In this document: piece by piece, positions 8,947 to 16,824 of the stretch
Layout of the letters: every line of letters starts with the position of its first letter
How positions within the stretch are numbered: the first letter of the stretch is position 1
DNA from: Achromobacter sp. UMC46
GTDB lineage: Bacteria; Pseudomonadota; Gammaproteobacteria; Burkholderiales; Burkholderiaceae_B
Assembly (NCBI RefSeq): GCF_014170335.1
Contig: NZ_LZZS01000035.1
Location: 248,001-312,000 of the forward strand
DNA length: 64,000 bases
Direction of reading: 5' to 3'
Program-made: the position numbers and the translations under genes
The notes under the pieces: generated by a model
What the model was told of the DNA's origin: nothing
The model's input: only the letters and a program-made list of their open reading frames with translations
Databases searched by the model: none

Positions 8947-9417
8947 TCACACGGGAAGCGCTGTCGTGGACAGGATCTCTTTCAGCACGAAAAAAGTACG
9001 GATCTGGCGTACGCCGGGCAGCTTGATGATCTCGCCCGCATGGAGCTTGTTGAAACGTTCCAGATCGCGGATGCGCAGCATCAGGAAGTAGTCGAATTCG
9101 CCTGCCACCAGGTGGCATTCCAGGCAGCCGCTGATGCCGCGCGCCGCTTCCTCGAAATCCGTGAAGGAGTCCGGCGTGGAACGGTCCAGCACCACGCCCA
9201 CGATCACCAGTGTGGCCATGTCGACCTCGCCCGGGTCCAGCAGCGCGACCGTCTTCTTGATGACGCCTTCGGCCTTCAGCTTTTCGACGCGGCGCAGGCA
9301 GGCGGCCGGGCTCAGGTGCACGCGCGCGCTCAGGTCCAGGTTCGTGATCTGCGCGTCGTCCTGCAGCACGCGCAGGATGTGGCGGTCGATGCGGTCAAGG
9401 CCCGGGGCGACAGTCAT
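8947..9417 (-). CDS. Lrp/AsnC-family regulator, probable AcdR
   Basis: A 156-residue Lrp/AsnC regulator: N-terminal helix-turn-helix (LDRIDRHILRVLQDDAQITNLDLSARVHLSPAACLRRVEKL) and a C-terminal RAM ligand-sensing domain with the VAGEFDYFLMLRIRDLERF strand/helix pattern. I placed the start at the ATG at 9417, which has AGGGA upstream; the longer frame runs into AT-rich promoter DNA. It is divergent from the ACC deaminase gene, the arrangement of the known regulator AcdR, which activates acdS in response to ACC and leucine status. The AcdR role is inferred from position only; an ordinary amino-acid Lrp paralogue is the alternative. Confidence 0.85.
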   Translation of the reverse strand: MTVAPGLDRIDRHILRVLQDDAQITNLDLSARVHLSPAACLRRVEKLKAEGVIKKTVALLDPGEVDMATLVIVGVVLDRSTPDSFTDFEEAARGISGCLECHLVAGEFDYFLMLRIRDLERFNKLHAGEIIKLPGVRQIRTFFVLKEILSTTALPV

Positions 9418-9419
9418 TT

Positions 9420-9545
9420 GATATGTCCCTGAAAATTTAATTTCGTTATCGTTTTTATATTCGAAATATCGAATTCCAAACAACGATTATTAATCACTTT
9501 AAACACGACAAATCGACAAATTACGCAATTGACCGCAAATCCCCG
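9420..9545. promoter_or_regulatory. AT-rich divergent control region between Lrp-type gene and acdS
   Basis: About 125 bases are strikingly AT-rich against the surrounding GC-rich DNA and contain a near-palindrome around ATATTCGAAATAT (9457-9469), with a second TCGAAT copy close by. Lrp-family proteins bind such AT-rich, loosely palindromic arrays, so this is the likely site for the divergent regulator. Exact operator limits cannot be set by eye. Confidence 0.5.
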
Positions 9546-9609
9546 CGATTCCTATGATTTCCCATCCGCGCCACCCGCCCGGCCCGGACCTTTCCCTTCA
9601 GGAGCCCGC

Positions 9610-10626
9610 ATGGATCTGCAACGATTCCCCCGACATCGCCTGACCTTCGGCGACACCCCCATCGAAAAGCTCGACCGCCTGTCCGCGCACTTGGGCGGCA
9701 AGGTGGAGATCTACGCCAAGCGCGAAGACTGCAACAGCGGCCTGGCCTTCGGCGGCAACAAACTGCGCAAGCTGGAATACCTGATCCCGCAGGCGCTGGA
9801 GCAAGGCTGCGACACGCTGGTGACGATCGGCGGCATCCAGTCCAACCACACCCGCATGGTGGCCGCCGTCGCCGCCAAGCTGGGCCTGGCCTGCGTGCTG
9901 GTGCAGGAAAACTGGGTGGACTATTCGGACGCGGTCTACGACCGGGTCGGCAACATCATGATGAGCCGCCTGATGGGCGCCGACGTGCGGCTGGTGGACC
10001 AGGGCTTCGACATCGGCTTCCGGCGCAGCTGGGAAGAGGCGCTGGAAGACGTGAGGAAACGCGGCGGCAAGCCCTATGCCATTCCGGCCGGCGCGTCCGA
10101 CCACGAGCTGGGCGGGCTGGGCTACGTGGGCTTCGCCGAGGAGGTGCGGCGCCAGGAGGCCGACCTGGGATTCAAGTTCGACTACATCGTCGTATGCGCC
10201 GTCACCGGCAGCACCCAGGCCGGCATGGTGGTGGGCTTTGCCGCCGACGGCCGCGCCGACCGCGTCATCGGCATCGACGCCTCGGCCACGCCGGAACAGA
10301 CCCGCGCGCAGATCCTGCGCATCGCGCGGCGCACGGCGGACCTGGTGGGGCTGGAGACAGGCATCGCCGACCGCGACGTGGTGCTGGACACGCGCTACGC
10401 GCACCCGGCCTACGGCCTGCCCTCGGCGGAAACCAACGACGCCATCCGCACCTGCGCGCGGCTGGAAGGCATGATGACCGACCCGGTCTACGAAGGGAAA
10501 TCCATGCAGGGGATGATGGACCTGATCCGCCGCGGCGACATCCCCGCCGGTTCGAAGGTCCTGTATGCGCACCTGGGAGGGGTGCCGGCGATCAACGCCT
10601 ACAGCTTTCTGTACCGCAACGGCTAA
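9610..10626 (+). CDS. acdS: 1-aminocyclopropane-1-carboxylate deaminase
   Basis: A 338-residue PLP enzyme that converts ACC, the plant ethylene precursor, to 2-oxobutyrate and ammonia; typical of plant-associated bacteria. Start at ATG 9610 behind AGGAG gives exactly the family length. All diagnostic residues are present: PLP lysine K51 in GGNKLRK, nucleophile-site S78 in GGIQSNHTR, Y294-E295 in DPVYEGKSM and L322 in AHLGG. D-cysteine desulfhydrases, the main look-alikes, have different residues at the E295 and L322 positions, so true ACC deaminase is favoured. The gene is divergent from the Lrp-type gene and convergent with puuD. Its 2-oxobutyrate product could feed the methylcitrate genes at 36-39.7 kb. 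Confidence 0.94.
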   Translation: MDLQRFPRHRLTFGDTPIEKLDRLSAHLGGKVEIYAKREDCNSGLAFGGNKLRKLEYLIPQALEQGCDTLVTIGGIQSNHTRMVAAVAAKLGLACVLVQENWVDYSDAVYDRVGNIMMSRLMGADVRLVDQGFDIGFRRSWEEALEDVRKRGGKPYAIPAGASDHELGGLGYVGFAEEVRRQEADLGFKFDYIVVCAVTGSTQAGMVVGFAADGRADRVIGIDASATPEQTRAQILRIARRTADLVGLETGIADRDVVLDTRYAHPAYGLPSAETNDAIRTCARLEGMMTDPVYEGKSMQGMMDLIRRGDIPAGSKVLYAHLGGVPAINAYSFLYRNG

Positions 10627-10700
10627 GGAGGGCTTCGGCGCGGCCGGTTTCGGATCGATGGGATGGCCGGCCGGCGACCTGCGCTGAACCGGCCGCCGAC

Positions 10701-11924
10701 CTACTTGGTCTTGGCGCCCGCCTGGAACCAGGCGCCGATCAACGCGCGCTCATCGTCGGTCATGCCGGTGGAATTGGCCATCGGCATGATTTTCGCAACC
10801 ACCACTTGCTGGTAGACGGCCTGGGCGTGGGTCGCGATCTGCTCGGCGGAATCCAGCCGCACGCTCTTCATCTGCACCTGCGCGCCGTGGCACAACAGGC
10901 AGCGCTGGTCGAACACCTGGCGCACCCGCGCGAACTCCACGGGTTTGGGCGCGATGGACGCGGCGGGCCCGGTGGACGCGGCGGGCGCCGCCACCGGCGC
11001 GGGCCGCAAGCCCACGATGGTCAGGCCCAGCACCGCCACGCCCAGCAGCGCATACGGCAGCGGACTGCGCGCGTTGCCCAGCTTGAAGCGGTGGCGCACC
11101 ACGAAGAACTGCCGGATGGCCGCGCCGCCCAGCATGATCAGCAGCAGCACGATCCAGTTGTATTGATGCGTGTAGGTGAAGCTGTAGTGGTTGCTCATCA
11201 TGGCGAACAGCACCGGCAGCGTGAAGTACGTGTTGTGCACGCTGCGCTGCTTGCCGCGCTGGCCGTTGACCGGGTCCACCGGCTTGCCTGCCCGCATCGC
11301 CGCCACGTTCCTGCGCTGGCCCGGGATGATCCAGAAGAACACGTTGCCGCTCATGGTGGTGGCCATCATGGCGCCCACCAGCAGAAAGGCGGCGCGCCCC
11401 GCGAACCAATGACAGGCCAGCCACGAGGCCAGCGCGATGAACACCGCCACCAGCACGCCGACGACGGTGTCGCCATGCTTGCCCCGGCCGAACCATCGGC
11501 AGATGCCGTCGTAGACCAGCCAGAACACCACGAAGAACGCCAGCGCGACCGCAACCGCAGTGCCGGGCTGCCAGTCCATCTTCGTGCGGTCGATCAGATA
11601 CGTGCTGGCATTCCACAGGTACGACACGGTGAACAGCGCGAAGCCGGTCAGCCAGGTGCTGTAGCTTTCCCAGAATGACCAGTGCAGGTGGTCGGGCAGC
11701 GTCTTCGGCTGCACGGCGTACTTCTGCATGTTGTAGAAGCCGCCCCCGTGCACCGCCCATTGCTCGCCGCCCACGCCCTTGGCCGTGGACTCCACGTCGC
11801 GGGGCTTTTCCAGGCTGTTGTCCAGCATCACGAAATAGAACGACGTGCCGATCCACGCGATGCCGGTGATGATGTGGGCCCAGCGCAGCAGCAGATTGAC
11901 CCAATCCAGGTAATAGCTTTCCAT
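10701..11924 (-). CDS. puuD: Membrane urate hydroxylase PuuD with cytochrome c domain
   Basis: A 407-residue protein with about eight hydrophobic segments in the first 310 residues (first: WVNLLLRWAHIITGIAWIGTSFYF). An Ala/Pro linker follows, then a C-terminal mono-heme cytochrome c domain with C342-x2-C345-H346 and a candidate axial methionine in KIMPMAN. PuuD-type proteins oxidise urate to 5-hydroxyisourate and pass electrons to the respiratory chain rather than to oxygen as soluble uricase does. It lies beside HIU hydrolase, OHCU decarboxylase and allantoinase genes, which confirms the pathway. A TTGTATGCAA operator candidate lies about 130 bases upstream. Confidence 0.92.
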   Translation of the reverse strand: MESYYLDWVNLLLRWAHIITGIAWIGTSFYFVMLDNSLEKPRDVESTAKGVGGEQWAVHGGGFYNMQKYAVQPKTLPDHLHWSFWESYSTWLTGFALFTVSYLWNASTYLIDRTKMDWQPGTAVAVALAFFVVFWLVYDGICRWFGRGKHGDTVVGVLVAVFIALASWLACHWFAGRAAFLLVGAMMATTMSGNVFFWIIPGQRRNVAAMRAGKPVDPVNGQRGKQRSVHNTYFTLPVLFAMMSNHYSFTYTHQYNWIVLLLIMLGGAAIRQFFVVRHRFKLGNARSPLPYALLGVAVLGLTIVGLRPAPVAAPAASTGPAASIAPKPVEFARVRQVFDQRCLLCHGAQVQMKSVRLDSAEQIATHAQAVYQQVVVAKIMPMANSTGMTDDERALIGAWFQAGAKTK

Positions 11925-12054
11925 TCACGCCCCCGCAGTGGACGGGCCTGCGATAGGCTCCGCCGCACTGCTCACCACCGCGGGCGCTGTAAGCAGAAGT
12001 CGGATCGCGCACAAGGCCGGCAGGCCCCGCACCGCTGCGATCAATTGCTGAAAA

Positions 12055-12064
12055 TTGTATGCAA
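12055..12064. promoter_or_regulatory. TTGTATACAA-like operator upstream of puuD
   Basis: TTGTATGCAA lies inside a longer near-palindrome with AAAATT/AATTTT arms at 12051-12069. It matches the TGTATACA-core sites upstream of the HIU hydrolase/allantoinase pair and of the permease at 7 of 8 core bases. Probably a shared repressor site for the urate genes; the regulator is not in the window. Confidence 0.5.
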
Positions 12065-12141
12065 ATTTTGTTTACAAGGCTATCGGCGATCGCCCCGCCC
12101 GGCATCAGGAATACCCTGATGCCGGACGCCCGAGGCAGGCG

Positions 12142-12492
12142 TCAGGATCCGCGGTAAGTCGAGTAGCTCCAGGGGCTGACAAGCAGCGGCACGTGATAGT
12201 GCTCGTCCGGGTGCGCGATGCCGAAATCCAGGCTGACCCGATTCAGGAAATTGGGCTCGGGCAAGGCCACGCCGCGCACCTTGAAGTACCCCGCCACATC
12301 GAACACCAGCCGGTACGTGCCCGCGCGCAGGTCTTGGTTGGTGAACAGCGGCTTGGCGCTGCGGCCGTCCGCGTTGAGCGTGAACTGGTCCAGCAGCGTG
12401 ACGTCGTCGCCGCAGGTCGCATAGAGGGCGACATCCATGCCCGCTGCGGGGCAGCCGTGCATGGTGTCGAGTACGTGCGTGGTCAGACCCAT
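12142..12492 (-). CDS. uraH: 5-hydroxyisourate hydrolase
   Basis: A 116-residue transthyretin-like hydrolase that opens 5-hydroxyisourate to OHCU, the second step of urate breakdown. The N-terminal THVLDTMHG signature, the central RAGTYRLVFDV strand and the C-terminal YRGS tetrapeptide (113-116), diagnostic of true HIU hydrolases, are all present. The start is the ATG at 12492 with a strong AGGAGG five bases upstream; the longer frame is not needed. The gene is divergent from puuE. It ends about 220 bases upstream of puuD on the same strand and may be cotranscribed with it or not. Confidence 0.94.
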   Translation of the reverse strand: MGLTTHVLDTMHGCPAAGMDVALYATCGDDVTLLDQFTLNADGRSAKPLFTNQDLRAGTYRLVFDVAGYFKVRGVALPEPNFLNRVSLDFGIAHPDEHYHVPLLVSPWSYSTYRGS

Positions 12493-12556
12493 CGTGCCTC
12501 CTCGTGCCCGCCTGTGGCCGGGCGATATCATGGTTATCCTTAGTGATGTACATAAA

Positions 12557-12566
12557 TTGTATACAG
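12557..12566. promoter_or_regulatory. TTGTATACAG operator between uraH and puuE
   Basis: A palindromic TGTATACA core (12558-12565) sits in the 144-base divergent region between uraH and puuE, next to a second palindrome ATGTACAT at 12546-12553. The same core occurs upstream of the permease gene. FCD-type GntR regulators such as ExuR/UxuR bind TTGTATACAA-like sites, so a GntR regulator is the leading guess. Confidence 0.55.
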
Positions 12567-12636
12567 CTTATTGCTTTCCAGCTATCGTTTAGCCCATCAT
12601 GAAACCGTCCGCCAACCCGTGCCCGCCCGCCCATTC

Positions 12637-13581
12637 ATGAACACCTACGACTCCACGCTTCCGTACCCCCGCGACCTGATCGGCTATGGCCGCAATCCGC
12701 CGCACGCGCAATGGCCGGACCGCGCCCGCATCGCCGTGCAATTCGTGCTGAATTACGAAGAAGGCGGCGAAAACTCCGTGCTGCATGGCGACGCGGGATC
12801 CGAACAGTTCCTGTCCGAGATGTTCAATCCTGCCAGCTACCCGGACCGCCACCTCAGCATGGAAGGCATCTATGAATACGGATCGCGCGCAGGCGTCTGG
12901 CGCATTCTGCGCGAATTCGAAAAGCGGCAGTTGCCGTTGACCGTGTTCGGCGTGGGCATGGCCTTGCAGCGCCATCCCGACCTGACGGCGGCGCTTGCCG
13001 AGCTGGGCCATGAGATTGCCTGCCACGGCTGGCGCTGGGTGCACTACCAGAACGTGGACGAAGCCACCGAACGCGAACACATGCGCCTGGGCATGGACGC
13101 CATCACACGGTTGACCGGCACGCGGCCGCTGGGCTGGTACACCGGCCGCGACAGCCCGCGCACGCGCCGGCTGGTGGCGGACTACGGCGGCTTCGAATAC
13201 GACAGCGACTATTACGGCGACGACCTGCCGTTCTGGATGCAGGTGCAAAAGAGCGACGGGACCGTCGTGCCGCAACTGATCGTGCCTTACACGCTGGACT
13301 GCAACGACATGCGCTTCGCCCTGCCGCAGGGCTATTCGCATGCCGACCCGTTCTTCCAATACCTGAAGGACAGCTTCGACGTGCTCTACGCCGAAGGCGA
13401 CGACGCGCCCAAGATGCTCAGCATCGGCATGCATTGCCGGCTGCTGGGCCGGCCCGGGCGCATCACGGCGCTGCAGCGCTTCCTGGACCACATCGCCCGC
13501 CACGACCGCGTCTGGGTATGCCGCAGGCTGGATATCGCCCGGCACTGGAAAGCCACCCACCCCTATCTTCCCAACCGGTAA
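12637..13581 (+). CDS. puuE: Allantoinase PuuE (polysaccharide-deacetylase fold)
   Basis: A 314-residue PuuE-type allantoinase of the carbohydrate-esterase-4/polysaccharide deacetylase fold, hydrolysing allantoin to allantoate without the metal centre of classical allantoinase. Family segments seen are YPRDLIGYGRNPPHAQWP at the N terminus, FVLNYEEGGENSVLHGD, the HEIACHGWRW segment and GWYTGRDSPRTRRLV. I chose the ATG at 12637 (MNTYDSTLPYPRD). The longer frame starts from TTG inside the operator region; the ribosome site of the chosen start is weak. Twelve bases after its stop codon the OHCU decarboxylase fusion begins, so the two are cotranscribed. Confidence 0.93.
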   Translation: MNTYDSTLPYPRDLIGYGRNPPHAQWPDRARIAVQFVLNYEEGGENSVLHGDAGSEQFLSEMFNPASYPDRHLSMEGIYEYGSRAGVWRILREFEKRQLPLTVFGVGMALQRHPDLTAALAELGHEIACHGWRWVHYQNVDEATEREHMRLGMDAITRLTGTRPLGWYTGRDSPRTRRLVADYGGFEYDSDYYGDDLPFWMQVQKSDGTVVPQLIVPYTLDCNDMRFALPQGYSHADPFFQYLKDSFDVLYAEGDDAPKMLSIGMHCRLLGRPGRITALQRFLDHIARHDRVWVCRRLDIARHWKATHPYLPNR

Positions 13582-13592
13582 GCGCGACGACC

Positions 13593-15371
13593 ATGGCCTA
13601 CACCCTGGAACAACTCAATGCCGCCACGCCCGACGAGGCCGTGGCCATGCTGGACGGCTTGTACGAGCACTCGCCCTGGATCGCCCGGCAGGCGCTGGCC
13701 GCGCGGCCGTTCCGGTCGCTGGCGCATTTGCAGGACCAGATGCGGCGCGTGCTGGACGACGCTGATATCGAAGCCCGGCTGGCGCTGATCCGCGCCCACC
13801 CGGAACTGGCGGGCCGCGCCATGCAGCGCAACAGCTTGACCGCCGAATCCACGAACGAACAGGATCAGGCGGGCCTGACGCATTGCTCACCCGAAGAACT
13901 GTCACGCCTGCAGCAGTTGAATGCCGACTACGGCGCCCGCTTCGGCTTCCCCTTCATCCTGGCCGTGCGCGGCGCACGCGGCACGGGATTGAACCGCCAG
14001 CAGATCATCGATGAATTCGCGCGCCGGCTGGACAACCCGCCGGACGTCGAACTCCAGGAGGCCGTGCGCAACATCCACCGCATCGTGCAAATCCGCGTGG
14101 CCGACAAGTTCGGCGCCGACCTGGCGCTGGGCAACGACATCTGGGATTGGCAGGAACGCCTCAGCATCCACAGCGACCCCGGCTATGCCGAAAAGGGCCA
14201 ACTGACCGTCACCTATCTGACCGAGGCCCACCGGGCCTGCGCGCAACGCATCTCGCACTGGATGCGCGATTGCGGCTTCGACGAGGTCGAGATCGACGCG
14301 GTGGGCAACGTGGTCGGCCGCTACCGCGCCGACCGCGCCGACGCCCCCACGCTGATGACGGGCAGCCACTACGACACCGTGCGCAACGGCGGCAAGTACG
14401 ACGGCCGCCTGGGCATCTTCGTGCCGATGGCCTGCGTGCGCGAACTGCATCGCCAGGGACGGCGCCTGCCCTACCACCTGGAAGTGATCGGGTTCGCCGA
14501 AGAAGAAGGCCAGCGCTACCGCGCCACGTTCCTCGGGTCCGGCGCGCTGATCGGCCACTTCAAGCCGGAATGGCTGGACCAGAAAGACGCCCAGGGCGTC
14601 ACGATGCGCGAGGCCATGCTGCACGCCGGCCTGTGCATCGACGACATCCCCAAGCTGCGCCGCGATCCCGCCCGCTATCTGGGCTTTGTGGAAGTGCACA
14701 TCGAACAAGGCCCGGTGCTGTTCGAAATGGGCCTGCCGCTGGGCATCGTCACATCGATCAACGGCAGCGTGCGCTACCAGGCGCAGATCTTCGGCATGGC
14801 CTGCCACGCCGGCACCACGCCGATGAACCGGCGCCGCGACGCCGCCACCGCCACGGCGGAGCTGGCCCTGTACCTGGAGCAGCGCGCGACGCGCGACGGC
14901 GATTCGGTCGGCACGATCGGCATGCTGGAAGTGCCCAGCGGATCCATCAACGTGGTGCCCGGCGAATGCCGCTTCAGCCTGGACTTGCGCGCCCCCAGCG
15001 ACCCGCAGCGCGACGCGCTGGTGAACGACGTGCTGGCCGAACTGGCCGCCATCTGCCAGCGGCGCGGTCTGCGCTACGCCCTTGAGGAAACCATGCGCGC
15101 CGCCGCCGCGCCCAGCGACCCGGCCTGGCAGCAGCGCTGGGAACGCGCCGTCGACGCACTGGGAGTGCCCGTGCACCGCATGCCCAGCGGCGCCGGCCAC
15201 GACGCCATGAAGCTGCACGAGGTCATGCCCCAGGCCATGCTGTTCGTGCGCGGCCAGAATTACGGCATCAGCCACAACCCCCGCGAATCCACCACCAGCG
15301 ACGACATCCAGCTTGCCGCGCTTGCCATGCAGCGCCTGCTGGACGACCTTGCCAACGACATCACCCGCTGA
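13593..15371 (+). CDS. Fused OHCU decarboxylase / allantoate amidohydrolase
   Basis: A 592-residue two-domain protein. Residues 1-172 are an OHCU decarboxylase (UraD) with HPELAGR (69-75), NEQDQAGL (88-95) and FPFILAVRG (119-127), making S-allantoin. Residues about 180-592 are an M20-type allantoate amidohydrolase with metal-site segments GSHYDTVRNGGKYDG (257-271), GFAEEEGQRYRATFLGS, VEVHIEQGP, SGAGHDAM and ISHNPRE. PuuE acts between the two reactions, so the fusion brackets its step. Start at ATG 13593, where similarity to UraD begins. The next gene starts 4 bases after its stop. Both active sites look intact. Fusions of this kind are, from memory, found in other Burkholderiales. Confidence 0.93.
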   Translation: MAYTLEQLNAATPDEAVAMLDGLYEHSPWIARQALAARPFRSLAHLQDQMRRVLDDADIEARLALIRAHPELAGRAMQRNSLTAESTNEQDQAGLTHCSPEELSRLQQLNADYGARFGFPFILAVRGARGTGLNRQQIIDEFARRLDNPPDVELQEAVRNIHRIVQIRVADKFGADLALGNDIWDWQERLSIHSDPGYAEKGQLTVTYLTEAHRACAQRISHWMRDCGFDEVEIDAVGNVVGRYRADRADAPTLMTGSHYDTVRNGGKYDGRLGIFVPMACVRELHRQGRRLPYHLEVIGFAEEEGQRYRATFLGSGALIGHFKPEWLDQKDAQGVTMREAMLHAGLCIDDIPKLRRDPARYLGFVEVHIEQGPVLFEMGLPLGIVTSINGSVRYQAQIFGMACHAGTTPMNRRRDAATATAELALYLEQRATRDGDSVGTIGMLEVPSGSINVVPGECRFSLDLRAPSDPQRDALVNDVLAELAAICQRRGLRYALEETMRAAAAPSDPAWQQRWERAVDALGVPVHRMPSGAGHDAMKLHEVMPQAMLFVRGQNYGISHNPRESTTSDDIQLAALAMQRLLDDLANDITR

Positions 15372-15375
15372 CACC

Positions 15376-16605
15376 ATGACCGATTACGCCCGACTCGACG
15401 CCTGGGTAGACGCCCACTTTGACGAGGAAGTCCGCTTCCTGCAATCGCTGGTGCGCGTCCCCACGGACACCCCACCTGGCAACAACGCCCCGCATGCCGT
15501 CCGCACCGCCGAACTGCTGCAGGACTTCGGCTTCGAGGCCGAAGCCCACGCGGTGCCCGCGCAGCAGGTCAAGGACTATGGCCTGGAGTCCATCACCAAC
15601 CTGATCGTCCGGCGCGAATACGGCCCGGGCCGCCGCGTGGCGCTCAACGCCCACGGCGACGTCGTCCCCCCGGGCGACGGCTGGCAGCACGACCCCTATG
15701 GCGCCGAGATCGACAACGGCAGCCTGTACGGCCGTGCCGCCGCGGTCAGCAAGAGCGATTTCGCCAGCTTCACCTTCGCCGTGCGCGCCCTGGAAGCCGT
15801 GGCCCGCCCCACGCACGGCGCCGTGGAACTGCACTTCACCTATGACGAGGAATTCGGCGGGCTGCTCGGCCCCGGCTGGCTGCTTTCGCAGGGCCTGACC
15901 AAGCCCGACCTGATGATCGCCGCCGGCTTCAGCTACGAAGTCGTGACGGCCCACAACGGCTGCCTGCAAATGGAAGTGACCGTGCACGGCAAGATGGCGC
16001 ACGCGGCCATTCCGTCGACAGGCGTCGACGCGCTGCAAGGCGCGGTCAAGATCCTGAACGCGCTGTATGCGCAGAACGCCCTGTACCAGCAAGTGACGTC
16101 CGACGTCCCCGGCATCACGCACCCGTACCTGAACGTCGGCCGCATCGAAGGCGGCACCAACACCAACGTGGTGCCCGGCAAAGTCAGCTTCAAGCTGGAC
16201 CGGCGCATGATCCCGGAAGAAAACGCCGTGGACGTCGAAGCCGACATCCGGCGCGTCATCCAGGAAGCCGCGGCGGCCACGCCGGGGATCACCATCGAGA
16301 TCAAGCGCCTGCTGCTGGCCAATTCGATGCGCCCGCTGCCCGGCAACCAGCCGCTGGTCAGCGCCATCCAGAAGCACGGCGAAGCCGTCTTCGGCGAACC
16401 CATCCCCGCCATGGGCACCCCGCTCTACACCGACGTGCGCCTGTATGGCGAAGCGGGCATCCCCGGCGTGATCTACGGCGCCGGCCCGCGCACGGTGCTG
16501 GAGTCGCACGCCAAGCGCAGCGACGAACGCGTCGTGCTGGACGACCTGCGCCGCGCCACCAAGGTCATCGCGCGCACGCTGGCCGACCTGCTGAAGGCGA
16601 CCTGA
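15376..16605 (+). CDS. M20-family metallohydrolase in the urate operon
   Basis: A 409-residue M20 (ArgE/DapE/CPG2-like) hydrolase. Metal-site motifs: ALNAHGDVVPPGDGW with the H-x-D pair, a catalytic/metal YDEEFGG, the dimerisation domain near LQMEVTVHGKMAHAAIPSTG, and a C-terminal ESHAKRSDER histidine. Start at ATG 15376, 4 bases after the fusion gene's stop, so it is tightly coupled to urate breakdown. Its substrate is not known; a role in using ureidoglycine- or carbamoyl-type products is possible because no ureidoglycolate enzyme is seen nearby. A general dipeptidase or deacetylase is the alternative. Confidence 0.8.
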   Translation: MTDYARLDAWVDAHFDEEVRFLQSLVRVPTDTPPGNNAPHAVRTAELLQDFGFEAEAHAVPAQQVKDYGLESITNLIVRREYGPGRRVALNAHGDVVPPGDGWQHDPYGAEIDNGSLYGRAAAVSKSDFASFTFAVRALEAVARPTHGAVELHFTYDEEFGGLLGPGWLLSQGLTKPDLMIAAGFSYEVVTAHNGCLQMEVTVHGKMAHAAIPSTGVDALQGAVKILNALYAQNALYQQVTSDVPGITHPYLNVGRIEGGTNTNVVPGKVSFKLDRRMIPEENAVDVEADIRRVIQEAAAATPGITIEIKRLLLANSMRPLPGNQPLVSAIQKHGEAVFGEPIPAMGTPLYTDVRLYGEAGIPGVIYGAGPRTVLESHAKRSDERVVLDDLRRATKVIARTLADLLKAT

Positions 16606-16744
16606 CCGCGGCAGGAAAGAACCGAGACAGGGCATGACGCGCTGGCCTGCGCGCGGCATGCCCTTTGTCCGATAAATCCCCCATTAAGTAACTAAATATA
16701 TCAAATTAACTCGGGTTTTCCTCTATTTCGGATGCCCGGCCCGT

Positions 16745-16754
16745 CTGTATACAT
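16745..16754. promoter_or_regulatory. TGTATACA operator upstream of the NCS2 permease
   Basis: A perfect 8-base palindrome TGTATACA (16746-16753) lies about 70 bases before the permease start, followed by a CGTACAC half-site. It is the same core as at 12558-12565, which links the permease to the urate enzymes. Confidence 0.55.
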
Positions 16755-16824
16755 TTCTCGTACACAAGAACGCTTTTCAGGATTTTCCCCGACCGATATC
16801 CCACTCCGCCAGGAGACTTCAGCC

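Noticed and set aside
9610..10626. D-cysteine desulfhydrase instead of ACC deaminase
   Set aside because: E295 and L322 positions carry the ACC deaminase residues, and a regulator of the AcdR type is divergent from the gene.
12571..12636. Longer N terminus for puuE from an upstream TTG
   Set aside because: It would start within the divergent operator region and adds residues not found in PuuE proteins; the ATG at 12637 begins at the conserved YPRD region.
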